From Euphorbia lathyris (lineage: Eukaryota; Streptophyta; Magnoliopsida; Malpighiales; Euphorbiaceae), in NCBI RefSeq assembly GCF_963576675.1, contig NC_088918.1:43433501-43497500 (forward strand): a stretch of DNA of 64,000 bases. Reading direction: 5' to 3'. Position numbers and translations under genes: made by a program. The stretch's first letter is position 1; the number at the start of each line of letters is the position of its first letter. This document shows, piece by piece, positions 32,356 through 43,085 of this stretch. The notes beneath the pieces were generated by a model, which saw only the letters and a list, made by a program, of their open reading frames with translations, ran no database searches and had not been told where the DNA came from.

Positions 32356-33679
32356 TGTTGAAACACCTTTCCACATGATTTTGATTTGACAAAATTATTT
32401 AAGTGATGATAAAAATATTCTAACACATTAAATTTAAATGCTTTGATTTATTACACTAATGTGTTTGTTCAATGTTGAGTTTAATTGTTTATAAGACATT
32501 AAGATTAAAAAGCCCAAAGGCCCATAAAGTGGAAGTCAAGCCCAAATCAACACATCAAGACCATTCGGCTCAAGAGTTCAAAACGAAGCCGTATCAAGCA
32601 AAACGACGACTCAGCAGAAGAAGGATCGAGAAGCCTTCGTAGCAAAAGCTTCAAGTGGAAGCTGCTGAGTTGGACGACAATGCAGTCTGGACAGCGGCAA
32701 ACAATGTTCAACTTCCAGACAAAGTATTTCTACTTTGGGAAAAGTTCAGAAGGCACATGAAGCTGTCTCGTGGAATTTTCCTTAAATGTCGAAACATTCT
32801 GCCGAAGACTGACAAAGACAGAAGATGCAAGAATCCTATTGGCCAACGACGTTGAGCACGTCCAGAGTGACAACGACAGGAAGCCATTTCCCTCCAACGG
32901 TTATTTCGAAATTCGAAATAACCAGGTGCCTCAAGTGTCACTATATAAAGGCCATCCATTTACTTCAATCGATGCAGATCTTCAATTAGTCGAAACGCTG
33001 ACCAAATTCATACTTGAAGTTTCTGTGAGAAAAGCAAAGCAAATACCTTACACCAATTCTTAATCTTTGTGTAAAAGTCTAGAGTGATTTTCAATCATCT
33101 AAAGTGTCTTAGCAATCGTTGTTTAGGACAAACACTTTATCATTTCTAGAAGAATAGAAATGAGAGGCTGAGTACTCGGTTATAGTACTCAGCGTAGATA
33201 TAGGAGTGAGTAGAGGTATAGAGGAAGGTACTCTTGTTATACTCAGCTTCTATCTGTAAAAGGTTTCGTGCTCTACCTTTAAAGAGCTCAGTAGAGAATT
33301 CAAAAAGCTCGGAACGAGTTCCGGGGACTGGACGTAGGCGGAGAGGCCGAACCAGGATAAGTCTGCTGAGTAATATCTTTCTAACCCTTAAACTCCTTTA
33401 ATTTATATTGCTTGCTATAAAACTGACTAAGTAAAGAACTCACGCTGAGTTAAGTTTACTAAGAAGCTGAGTTCAGGAATAGACTCTAAGTGCTATTTCC
33501 TAACTCAAGTAAAGAAGCAGACTTAGTCACAAGTTGACTGAGCTTGTGTCTTGAATCTACTTAGTGACGCTGTGTAAATCTTTTCATAAGAAAAGAAGTC
33601 AGCCTCAACGGACAAATTTTTAAATAGTTCCTATCCCCCCCCCCTTGGAACTAACTTGTCACGTTATAAGGGACCAACA
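32356..33679 (+). repeat. Sirevirus 3' LTR
   Basis: Starts TGTTGAAACACC after the polypurine tract and ends GGACCAACA at 33679, 1324 bp. CTATATAAAGG at 32940-32950 is the TATA box. A run of C at about 33637-33648 lies near the end. GGGTT at 33680 would be the target duplication, but the partner is not in the window. Confidence 0.82.
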
Positions 33680-33921
33680 GGGTTATGATAGGAGTTATAA
33701 TTAGAATTGTACCTTGGTTGCCCCCCTATATAACTTACGGTCTTGGCATCGCCGGCAAAAGGGCTTCCGGCTTGGCAATCTTGACCATGGTGGTCACCAC
33801 CGCAATGCGAGCACATCAGGACCTGTGCTATATTTTTTAGCCTCATTTGTGCCATTCAGACGTCTAGCTTTTTATTCATCTCAACCATGGAGATTTTGGG
33901 AGCCTCGTCTTCCACGACAAA
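33680..33921 (-). pseudogene. gag: Athila-like gag C-terminal fragment of element G
   Basis: On the minus strand it encodes a gag end: FVVEDEAPK, an in-frame stop, then MAQMRLKNI and a zinc knuckle (CSHCGGDHHGQDC). It closely parallels element E gag at about 50540-50660. On the right it is cut by element F at 33922, and on the left by the Sirevirus LTR at 33679. It belongs with the gag N-terminus at 45337-45707. About 150 residues between the two pieces are absent, so F carries a flanking deletion. Confidence 0.8.
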
Positions 33922-35457
33922 TATTAAGCCCAAAATATACCTAAAATATCATTAATATTTACATCAGTTTTGCTATGAAATCGTGCTGTTTATATCTACT
34001 TAGAGTACTTTTACATCCGAATATGTTTCTTTCATGCAAGGTACCTAAATATTTGGTAAAATCCAAATAGGAACGAAAAGAGGTCAAAAACGAAGGAAAA
34101 ACCCTAAGTTAGGAGCTAAAAGACGAAGAAATCAGCACACCGATACGAGGAAGACGAGAACGAAGTCAGAAACGAGAGAATAATTCCTATTCTCGGTAGA
34201 GAATCCAAAATTCTCGGTAGAGAATTGTGGGCCGCAACCGAGAATCCCAAATTCTCGGTCGCGACACGCTAAAGTCCAGCGCCTCTCTCCTTCGCTTCGA
34301 AGACCAAAAACTGCTCCCTCATTCTCAGCCGAGAATTTCCATTCTCGGTAAGATCAAAAATCCTTGCAGCACCACATTCACATGTTTAAATTCCAAGAAA
34401 CGCGTTCGTTCGGGTGGATTGAAATGTCTCTTCGCAGCGGATACGACCCTTCACAATGGACACGACACTTCAATCACGACTCTTCAACATCTATAAATAA
34501 AGAGTTGATTCAGAGTTGAAAATATATATTGAGAGTTAGATTTGTAAGATTAGTGCAGAGTTAATGTAGAAACTCTGACTCAGAAATGAGTCAGAGATTA
34601 GAGTTCAATTTCTGTAAAAAGCAATATGATGTACACACATTGTTTACAAAATAATTACAAACACAGTAGCATTTAGATTTGTTCATATTAGTTTACATTT
34701 TGGTAGTAGATAGACCATACTCTATTCCGAAGATTCAGCGAGAAGATTTAGTAGAGGATTTGCCCCGGAGCCTGACAAACTCTAACAAGGTTCAAGGAAA
34801 GGATTGACAACTCGTTCGCTTGAAAGTAGTCGAAAGCTTCCATGCTTCTTGTTCTCTGTAAACTTGTATCAAATTCATACTTCATCTAATAAAGTTTATT
34901 CTATTCGATAGATTTTTATGTAGCACTTATGGTAAATGATCCGAAGTGAGTTCTGGTGTTTTCATTAAAACGTAGTTGAATTCAAAATCATTACAAGGAA
35001 ACTTTGTTGAACACTTAGACAAATTGATATCTTGAAAAAGTATTAATTTGGTTAAGGTAGCAATCTAACCCGACCGTAGGAGGATTGTCAGCGGTTCAAA
35101 GCCTTTTAATTGAAGGAATTTACGTTATTACATTTTTATAATTTATACAAAGTTTAAAGTTGTTTTCTTTGCTTAATGCAAACGAATACATTTATTCACT
35201 TTTCTAAAGCACTAAACGTTTCTGTCTTGTAAATTCATCCTTAAGTCAGAAGTGATTTCTAACATTCTTCATACTCTAATCTAATTCTTATTCTATCAAT
35301 TTCAAAACCAAATCCAATTAAACGATTTACATATTATAAATCTTGAAAGTAAATCAAACCGATTTAAAATAAGTTTTCGTTAAAAAGCGTTCCATGTGGG
35401 TTCGATATCTTTTATTACTACAAGCATATACCATGCACTTGCGGAAATCGCTCAACA
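33922..35457 (+). repeat. First LTR of element F
   Basis: Begins TATTAAGCCC (TGTTAAGCCC in the second LTR) and ends CTCAACA. U3 contains several ATTCTCGG and GAGAAT boxes (34185-34350), and TATAAATA lies at 34492-34499. It is the same length as the second LTR, with roughly 20 differences by eye. Confidence 0.92.
34492..34499 (+). promoter_or_regulatory. TATA box of the F LTR
   Basis: CATCTATAAATAAAG follows the ATTCTCGG boxes by about 140 bp and is repeated in the second LTR near 42119. Confidence 0.65.
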
Positions 35458-35463
35458 AGTTTT

Positions 35464-35481
35464 TGGCGCCGTTGCCGGGGA
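35464..35481 (+). other. Primer-binding site of element F (tRNA-Asp type)
   Basis: TGGCGCCGTTGCCGGGGA lies six bases after the LTR end. It matches the primer site commonly assigned to tRNA-Asp in Athila elements. A second copy with one change is at 43092-43109. Confidence 0.85.
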
Positions 35482-37650
35482 ACGCCAAAATTTTTAACAA
35501 AAATTTATGTTTTTCGTGTTTTATTCTGAACCTTGGTTTATAATATATTTATTTATTTATTTATTTATTTTGAGGATGGTCGCTAGGACTAAATCCTCGT
35601 TGTTATTTAACGTTTGCAATTAGATGTTTGCAGATAAAAAATTCAAGTTTTTTTCAAAGATAACCTAAAGATTTGATTATCAATGAAATTCACAGAAGGA
35701 GTCTACAGAAAAGAAATTAAGCATGCAGATACATCAGAAGGAAAGAAAATTTTATGAAACAGGATGTCAGACGTGACAGATGATTTTTCCAGAAAATTTA
35801 CCTCTTCCCAAACACATTTTACCTCTTTTCTATACACTTAATCCTTCACCAAAACATCATATCTCTTTGTTAAGAAATTTATTCAATTCCTACACTAAAC
35901 CCAAATAATTTCCCTTTTTATCACTACCTTAAACGCCTACATCTTTTCAGACAAGATATATCAGAAGTAGGATGAAATTATCTTATTCACCAGGAAGGAA
36001 TTGTATACTTTTAATATAGTTTTGAAAGTTTCGGTTCATGTGCGTAGTTTTTGTTCGTGGCCAGAACTAGAAGTTCGGGCATTCAACTGAAATCATTAGA
36101 TCCTTAAATTTAGAAAATGCTAAAAAAGAAAAGCGCTAAAAAAATGCTAAAAAAAAGAAAGAAAAAAAAGAGAAAAAATATATAATAATAATTTCAAGTT
36201 GGAGGGTACAGTTCTACTTTCTTTTATTTCTGCTTGAAATTATTCCCAGGTAAGTTAAATGGACATGACCATTATTTAAAACCGATCTAGGTAATTGATT
36301 TTGTCCATGATTTTGATTCTCCTTGAGAATTCTTAAGGATTATCACATTTTTTTAGTTTTTAGTTTTTCATATTTTAAATTCTTACATTTCATTTTAGTT
36401 TAGTTTATACATTAGTCTTTAGTTTAGAAGTAATAATTAGATTAGAAATAAAAAATTTCATTGAAAGATATACAAGATATGTTATGTATCTTAAATATTT
36501 GTAATTGATAAGGAAAGTTTCTTTAGATTTCTCAATTGAATTAAAAGTCACACAAATTTTAAGTTTCTGTTTGTATAGAGATTATTAAAATCTCTACAGT
36601 GACTTTTGTTTGATGTTATGTAGGAATTTCTGAACTTACTGAGAATTGTAATTTTCAACTGAGATTTTTGATTTTTCAGTCTTGTACGAATTTCTGAACT
36701 TACTGAGAATTGTAATTCTCAACTGAGATTTTGACTTTCTATGCCTTATAAATTTCTGAACTTACTGAGAATTTTTAATTCTCAACTGAGATTTTAAAAT
36801 TCTCTATAGACTTAGGGAGGACAAATGCAAAGCATTCATTGCCAATGGGTAAGACGTGTCACGTTCGATACTCCAAATTTCTCGATCACGACACGCATAT
36901 TTTGAAAAAAAAATAACAAATATTTAAAAAAAAATTAAATAATTTTTTCTCTCTATATATTTAATTTCTAATTTTAGATTTTATTCACCAAGAGGCACAA
37001 AAGACACATTTTCATTTTTCATAAGTCATGATTTTTGGTTTGAAACCAACAAATTATTAACTTGACACATTTTCAACATTACAATTTTTTATTTTTTTAG
37101 TTTTTAGGTTAGTATATATCAAGTTGAAAATCAATAAAAATTTATTTAAATCATGTTTTTAATAAATTTTGAGGAAATTAATGTGTATATATGAAATTTC
37201 AGGAATCTCAGTTGAGATTCCCAGGGTCAAATTATTCAAAGAAAGAGAAGCGATTTTTTCTGAACTTACCGAGAATTTATATTCTCGGCCGAGAATCAGA
37301 ATATAGGGGTTTCGATGCCTGATTTCCAAGAGAAAATCAGCGTGTCGCGACCGCGAATCTCCATTCTCGGTCACGACACGGGCGGTATCAGACCTGTATT
37401 CTTTCTTTTCTCATTCAGTTCATGCACCATTGCTGACTATTTCAAAAAATTAAGCTTCTTCATGTTCAAATGGTGTGAATTTGCACATTTTCGCCACCAA
37501 CAGACACATTAATTCATCCTACCATCATTATAAATAATTAGAGAAGATCAGATTTCAATACTTTCATCTCTTTCAGAAAAAATCTGATATTCTTCTCCAA
37601 TTCTGTAAACCTTTCAAAAAGTTTCAGAGACTTTTTCCTCTTTCCAAAAC
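35482..37650 (+). other. Leader of element F, no gene, with 63-bp repeats
   Basis: AT-rich noncoding DNA. Three 63-64 bp repeats start near 36624, 36688 and 36751, each carrying CTGAGAATTGTAATTCTCA-like palindromes. Boxes of ATTCTCGG and GTCACGACACG recur at about 36885 and 37265-37380. A long A-rich run is at about 36120-36185. The second internal copy (43110-45294) repeats all of this. Confidence 0.65.
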
Positions 37651-37893
37651 ATGACTACCAAGCATAAATCTTCCAAGAAGAATGTTGTTGCACGCCATAT
37701 GCGTCCTGATATGTCAGAACGCTACGATGCACCATTTCCCATTTACAACCAAGATGAAGGCCTTATGAAGAGTATTTTTAGGGTTGGCCCACGAGTTCTT
37801 TATGCGGAAGAAAGACAGATCTTCGTGCAAGCGAAGATTGATCGTTATCGGGCTACGCGAATCCCAATTCAACGGGATGAGAATTTAGTTTAA
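37651..37893 (+). CDS. Unknown 80-residue ORF of element F
   Basis: It starts at an ATG after a CT-rich leader and ends at a TAA. The product is basic at its start (MTTKHKSSKKNVV), with a central MKSIFRVGPRVLYAEERQ. I recognise no domain. The second internal copy at 45295-45336 keeps the first 14 codons before truncation, so its start context is conserved. It could be the head of a decayed Athila-like gag or ORF1. A chance frame cannot be excluded. Confidence 0.4.
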   Translation: MTTKHKSSKKNVVARHMRPDMSERYDAPFPIYNQDEGLMKSIFRVGPRVLYAEERQIFVQAKIDRYRATRIPIQRDENLV

Positions 37894-39280
37894 TTTGTTT
37901 TGTTCTGATAAATTTTACTTTGTGTGTATATAGTTTGTACATAGGTTTGTTTTCATTTTTCATATATGTCTATTCTTTGTGTTATTATGTATATATGTTT
38001 TTCATTTTTAATAAAAAAATCAAGTTTGATTCTTTGTTTATTTTTTATTAATATATGTTAACCATGCAAGTTATTAAAATGAATCTGTATATCATTTCAT
38101 TAATCTGCAACAAGTTTCAATGCTTCAGATTTAATATGAATAAGTGATTAATAATTTGATTTGTTTAATTTTCATTTGTTTGTTTTTGTATTTAGGTTCG
38201 TTTTTAATTTTTCTAGTACAAATGTTCTTGTTCATTTATGTACACATGTGTTATGCAATAAAACTTCATTTCATTTCATACTTTTAATTTTTCATTCTGA
38301 TTTATGTTTGTTCATATTTATACACTGTTAGCACCTGAACCTGTATGAATCACTTTAATGCTAATAAGTTATAATCATTATTAACTATTGAACATGATAA
38401 TAAATTTTCATTTTCATGCAATCATTGAGTTTAATTTTAATTATGAAATTATGAACTTCTATCGTGTTGGTTATTACATATATCAGTATGAACTTATTAA
38501 AATAAAACATACAATTTTTCATATGAATCTGTATCAATTAGAATACGGTTAATGTTTAAGGTTAAATGTTTCATTATTTGAATGCTGATTTAATTTGAAT
38601 AAAGCTCATGTTTAAGTTTTAAGCATGAATAAATACCTACATGACTTTACATTCATTATCTTTTAGAAGATTCATTTAACTTATGTGACTTAATGAACAT
38701 TGATTCTACATTAACTTTATTTAAGGCATTTATTGTTTCATTACTCAAATTTAGTAAGGTTAAACCTTTGGGTTTCCTTGTATTTAATGTTTTAAATTTG
38801 TGTTTTTAAGTCCAGGTACAGATTTACTTAATTACAAGACATATTTACCCAAAAAAATTGCACAAACGGAGTTTTCACGCACATTTTGTCGCTGCTAGGT
38901 GCAGATTCTCGGTAACTTCAGCAAAAACATGTAATTTTCAGTGAGATTTTCTCTCTGAAAATCGCGTGTCGCGACCTGTAGGGGGGTTTGAGTCCGATTT
39001 TTGACAAAAATTCAGCTTTTCCTATTTCCTACACTACTTCCTAATACATATATAACCCTATATAACCCTATCACTTATACAAACATTACACAAACTCTAT
39101 TTAAAACACATTTTCTTCCTCCACAATCAATTCCACCATATATCACCTTTCCTTTTTACTTTTTACCAAATTTTTACCTATCCAACATACTTGTTTCCCA
39201 ACCACAAACTCCATAACCTAACCCTTTATTTTCTCTATCTTTTGCACCAATTTTCTATTTTATTCAAAATTTTCTACACC
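37894..39280 (+). other. AT-rich interior of element F, no gene seen
   Basis: Very AT-rich noncoding DNA with many TTCATTT words. The ORF at 39001-39216 is low-complexity and unsupported. A GTGTCGCGACC box occurs near 38964, matching boxes in the LTR. Confidence 0.5.
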
Positions 39281-40075
39281 GTGCCTAAACATAAGAAGGT
39301 TACTCTTTCCTATGCTCCAGAGAATGCGAGGATTACATTTCGGGATTTCGGTTAATTTTTTGAAGTTGGATTAGATGAATTTAATTCCAAGCAAACTTCT
39401 AGCAAGCTCATTAAGGATAATAGTAATTTCTATTTCAATAAATTTTTATCCTATTTTCTTTTTGAGCATGTTAAGGGTTTCGTGGTGGACGGGATTAGAC
39501 TACTTTTTGGCAATTGAGTCCATGTTTCCATTTTCAACCAATAAGCACGTTCCTATGGGTACTTTGATTACGGGTATTGTTTTGGATGCTACGAGTATTA
39601 TGGAGTAGTTTTCAATCACTTCCTCCTAAGTCTTTTCCAATGTTGGATTATGCCGCAATTTTATACATTCATTTAATGGCTAGCCACTGTTGGCTAGTTT
39701 TGCAAGTTCGATATTGGTATTCCAAGTTCACATTGTAATGGTATTAAAGAGGATGGTAATGAGCAAGCACATTATGGTGGGGATGCCGATATGCCCTATG
39801 ATGATGAAGATGAATATGGTGCGCAGGAGGAGCATGTTGCGCCACAGGCACAAGCACAAGGGCATGTTGGTGATGAGCACAATGTTGATGATCCCATTAA
39901 TTTGCATCAAATTTTGACCCAAATAAATACCCCCAACCGTCAAATGAATTTACGGTTAGATGATATTGTGGAGGGCAATCCAGAGATGAGTTCACGATTA
40001 AATGCGATGGGCACCAATGATGAGCGAGCACACGTCAACATGACGCCGGTTATTCTCATTTTTCCGTCGTCGAGG
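39281..40075 (+). pseudogene. Decayed coding remnant in element F
   Basis: One frame from 39281 (GTG where ATG is expected, CCTAAACATAAGAAG following) reads as protein-like sequence (PKHKKVTLSYAPENARITF) with stops at 39353 and 39515. A second frame shows VPMGTLITGIVLDATS near 39550-39600. The first frame resumes in the acidic stretch MPYDDEDEYGAQEEHV (39791 on). PMGTLITGI recalls a segment of Athila-type ORFs, but the match is weak. It may be the remains of the element's original non-pol ORF. Confidence 0.35.
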
Positions 40076-41549
40076 CGTAGTGACCACACCGTCTCCACCG
40101 GGTTCACCTTCACAAGAATAGGTTTTATCTTATCTTTTCTCAACTCATTTATCTCTTCTGTTATTTTTTATTACGTTTGGTACAATTTCAATTTCTATTT
40201 ATGTTGGCTAAACTCCTTTTCATATTTTTATATTTTCTTTTTGCTTTATTTCGTACATTTTTCATGTTTTATCAATTTTTGCACCAATGAGGACATGGTC
40301 CAAATTAAGTGTGGGAGGAGATATTGCATATATCATTTTATTTTTAGTACGAATAAATGCAACAAATAATTTTTAAGCAACATTTTCAATATGCAACAAT
40401 TGTTTTATGCAAATGCAACACATTTTGCAACATTTTTCAAAAATGATATTATTTAATAAAACATTATTTTTCATAACTTTATATTTTCATATGTTTAAAA
40501 ATATATTTAACTTATGATTATTTTTAGGTTATCATTATCGTTAGAAATAATATTTCTATACGGGCAATATTTTTCAAATTTTTCATAAATCTTCGATACG
40601 ATTTTAAGTAAAACGTCTCTAGTGAATGTATTTAAGTAAATAAATTCTTTATTCCAATCTCTATTTTATATCATGCAATTCATGATACAATAAATCTTAT
40701 TTTAAATTTTCAATTAGGTTTATAGGCAGTAAATTGAACTAACAATTTTTAGCTCGGTTTGATTTTTCATCGTACATTAACATCAATTGAAGTTTTTAAG
40801 GAAACTTTAGGCATAATACATGTTGAATTTTAAGTCAATATAGGATGAATGTGCTATTTTTCTTTTTCCCAAGTTATAATTTCATAAATTCATATTAATT
40901 AATCAATTAGTTGAATTCTTAACTTTTGGCCACGATTGAGACCAACCTTATCACAATCGAGGTATGAAAGGGAAGAAAATTAAATACCGTTTACTTTTGG
41001 CCACGATTGCGACCACCCTTATCACAATCGAGGTATGGAAGGAACGTTAAAGTTATAAGCAAAAATTAAGCGTGTTTAAGTTTAAAGTAACGATTGCGTC
41101 CACCCATGGCATGGTCGGTACCTCTTAAGCGAACACAAAGCAAATAAAAAGCATATAAAGTTACGATCGAGACCATCCTTATCTCGGGCGTAACTAAGCA
41201 AATAATTAACCCAAATACTTACTCATCTCATGTAATAGTTTAGGTTTTGGGAAAAGAAATTTTGTGCTTTGAAATGCCTTAAGACGAAAGACTCAATAAC
41301 ATGCGTGCTTATATCGTCCCGAATACTTCAATTTTAAAATTGAAAATACAAAGACGAATGATATATCGCCTTTATACTAGTTAGTTTGATATTTTGCGTA
41401 TAAATTTGCCATGCGAAGTTAATCTTTTCGGCTTAACCAATTTAAAAAGTAATACAAAGATATATGTTTTATTTTCATAAAGAGGTTAGTTAAAGGATAA
41501 ATTCAGTAAAATTTTGCTCGGGACTAGCAAAAGATTCAGTGTGGAGATT
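40076..41549 (+). other. 3' region of element F with four hairpin modules, no gene
   Basis: AT-rich noncoding DNA. Four related modules occur at about 40931-40963, 40999-41034, 41087-41122 and 41161-41190, built on CACGATTG(A/C)GACCA and CCTTATC, with CAATCGAGGT closing a stem in the first two. A purine-rich tract CAGTGTGGAGATT ends at the LTR start at 41550. Confidence 0.6.
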
Positions 41550-43085
41550 TGTTAAGCCCAAAATATACCTAAAATATCATTAATATTTACATCAGTTTTG
41601 CTATGAAATCGTGTTGTTTATATCTATTTAGAGTACTTTTACGTCCTAATATGTTTCTTTCATGCAAGGTACCTAAATATTTGGTAAAATCTAAATAGGA
41701 ACGAAAGGAGGTCAAAAACGAAGGAAAAACCCTAAGTTAGGAGCCAAAAGATGAAGAAATCGACACACCGATACGAGGAAGACGAGAACGAAGTCAGAAA
41801 CGGGAGAATAATTCATATTCTCGGTAGAGAATCCAAAATTCTCGGTAGAGAATTGTGGGCCACGACCAAGAATCCCAAATTCTCGATCGCGACACGCTAA
41901 AGTCCAGCGCCTCTCTCCTTCGCTTCGAAGACCAAAAACTGCTCCCTCATTCTCAGCCGAGAATTTCCATTCTCGGTAAGATCAAAAATCCTTGCAGCAC
42001 CACATTCACATGTTTAAATTCCAAGAAACGCGTTCGTTCGGGTGGATTGAAACGTCTCTTCGCAGCGGATACGACCCTTCACAATGGACACGACACTTCA
42101 ATCACGACTCTTCAACATCTATAAATAAAGAGTTGATTCAGAGTTGAAAATATATATTGAGAGTTAGATTTGTAAGATTAGTGCAGAGTTAATGTAGAAA
42201 CTCTGACTCAGAAATGAGTCAGAGATTAGAGTTCAATTTCTGTAAAAAGCAATATGATGTACACACATTGTTTACAAAATAATTACAAACACAGTAGCAT
42301 TTAGATTTGTTCATATTAGTTTACATTTTGGTAGTAGATAGACCATACTCTATTCCGAAGATTCAGCGAGAAGATTTAGTAGAGGATTTGCCCCGGAGCC
42401 TGACAAACTCTAACAAGGTTCAAGGAAAGGATTGACAACCCGTTCGCTTGAAAGTAGTCGAAAGCTTCCATGCTTCTTGTTCTCTGTAAACTTGTATCAA
42501 ATTCATACTTCATCTAATAAAGTTTATTCTATTCGATAGATTTTTATGTAGCACTTATGGTAAATGATCCGAAGTGAGTTCTGGTGTTTTCATTAAAACG
42601 TAGTTGAATTCAAAATCATTACAAGGAAACTTTGTTGAACACTTAGACAAATTGATATCTTGAAAAAGTATTAATTTGGTTAAGGTAGCAATCTAACCCG
42701 ACCGTAGGAGGATTGTCTGCGGTTCAAAGCCTTTTAATTGAAGGAATTTACGTTATTACATTTTTATAATTTATACAAAGTTTAAAGTTGTTTTCTTTGC
42801 TTAATGCAAACGAATACATTTATTCACTTTTCTAAAGCACTAAACGTTTCTGTCTTGTAAATTCATCCTTAAGTCAGAAGTGATTTCTAACATTCTTCAT
42901 ACTCTAATCTAATTCTTATTCTATCAATTTCAAAACCAAATCCAATTAAACGATTTACATATTATAAACCTTGAAAGTAAATCAAACCGATTTAAAATAA
43001 GTTTTCGTTAAAAAGCGTTCCATGTGGGTTCGATATCTTTTATTACTACAAGCGTATACCGTGCACTTGCGGAAATCGCTCAACA
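41550..43085 (+). repeat. Second LTR of element F
   Basis: TGTTAAGCCC to CTCAACA, 1536 bp. It follows a purine-rich tract, so it is the 3' LTR of the complete unit, yet it is also followed by a primer site and a new internal region, so it serves as 5' LTR of a second, truncated unit. Confidence 0.92.

Larger units (their letters stand above)
27931..33679 (+). mobile_element. Sire-A': 3' part of a Sirevirus element
   Basis: Contains the end of pol (RNase H), a spacer with a TATA-like box, a long env-like ORF, three polypurine repeats and a 1.32-kb 3' LTR ending at 33679. Pol followed by an env-like ORF and multiple polypurine tracts are known Sirevirus traits. The 5' part was displaced when Tat1 inserted, because Sirevirus coding sequence begins right after the Tat1 LTR end. 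The outer side enters Athila-like gag (element G) at 33680. Confidence 0.88.

Noticed and set aside
39001..39216. 71-codon frame rich in Pro, Thr and Phe
   Set aside because: Low-complexity AT-rich DNA; no start context and no repeat of it elsewhere.
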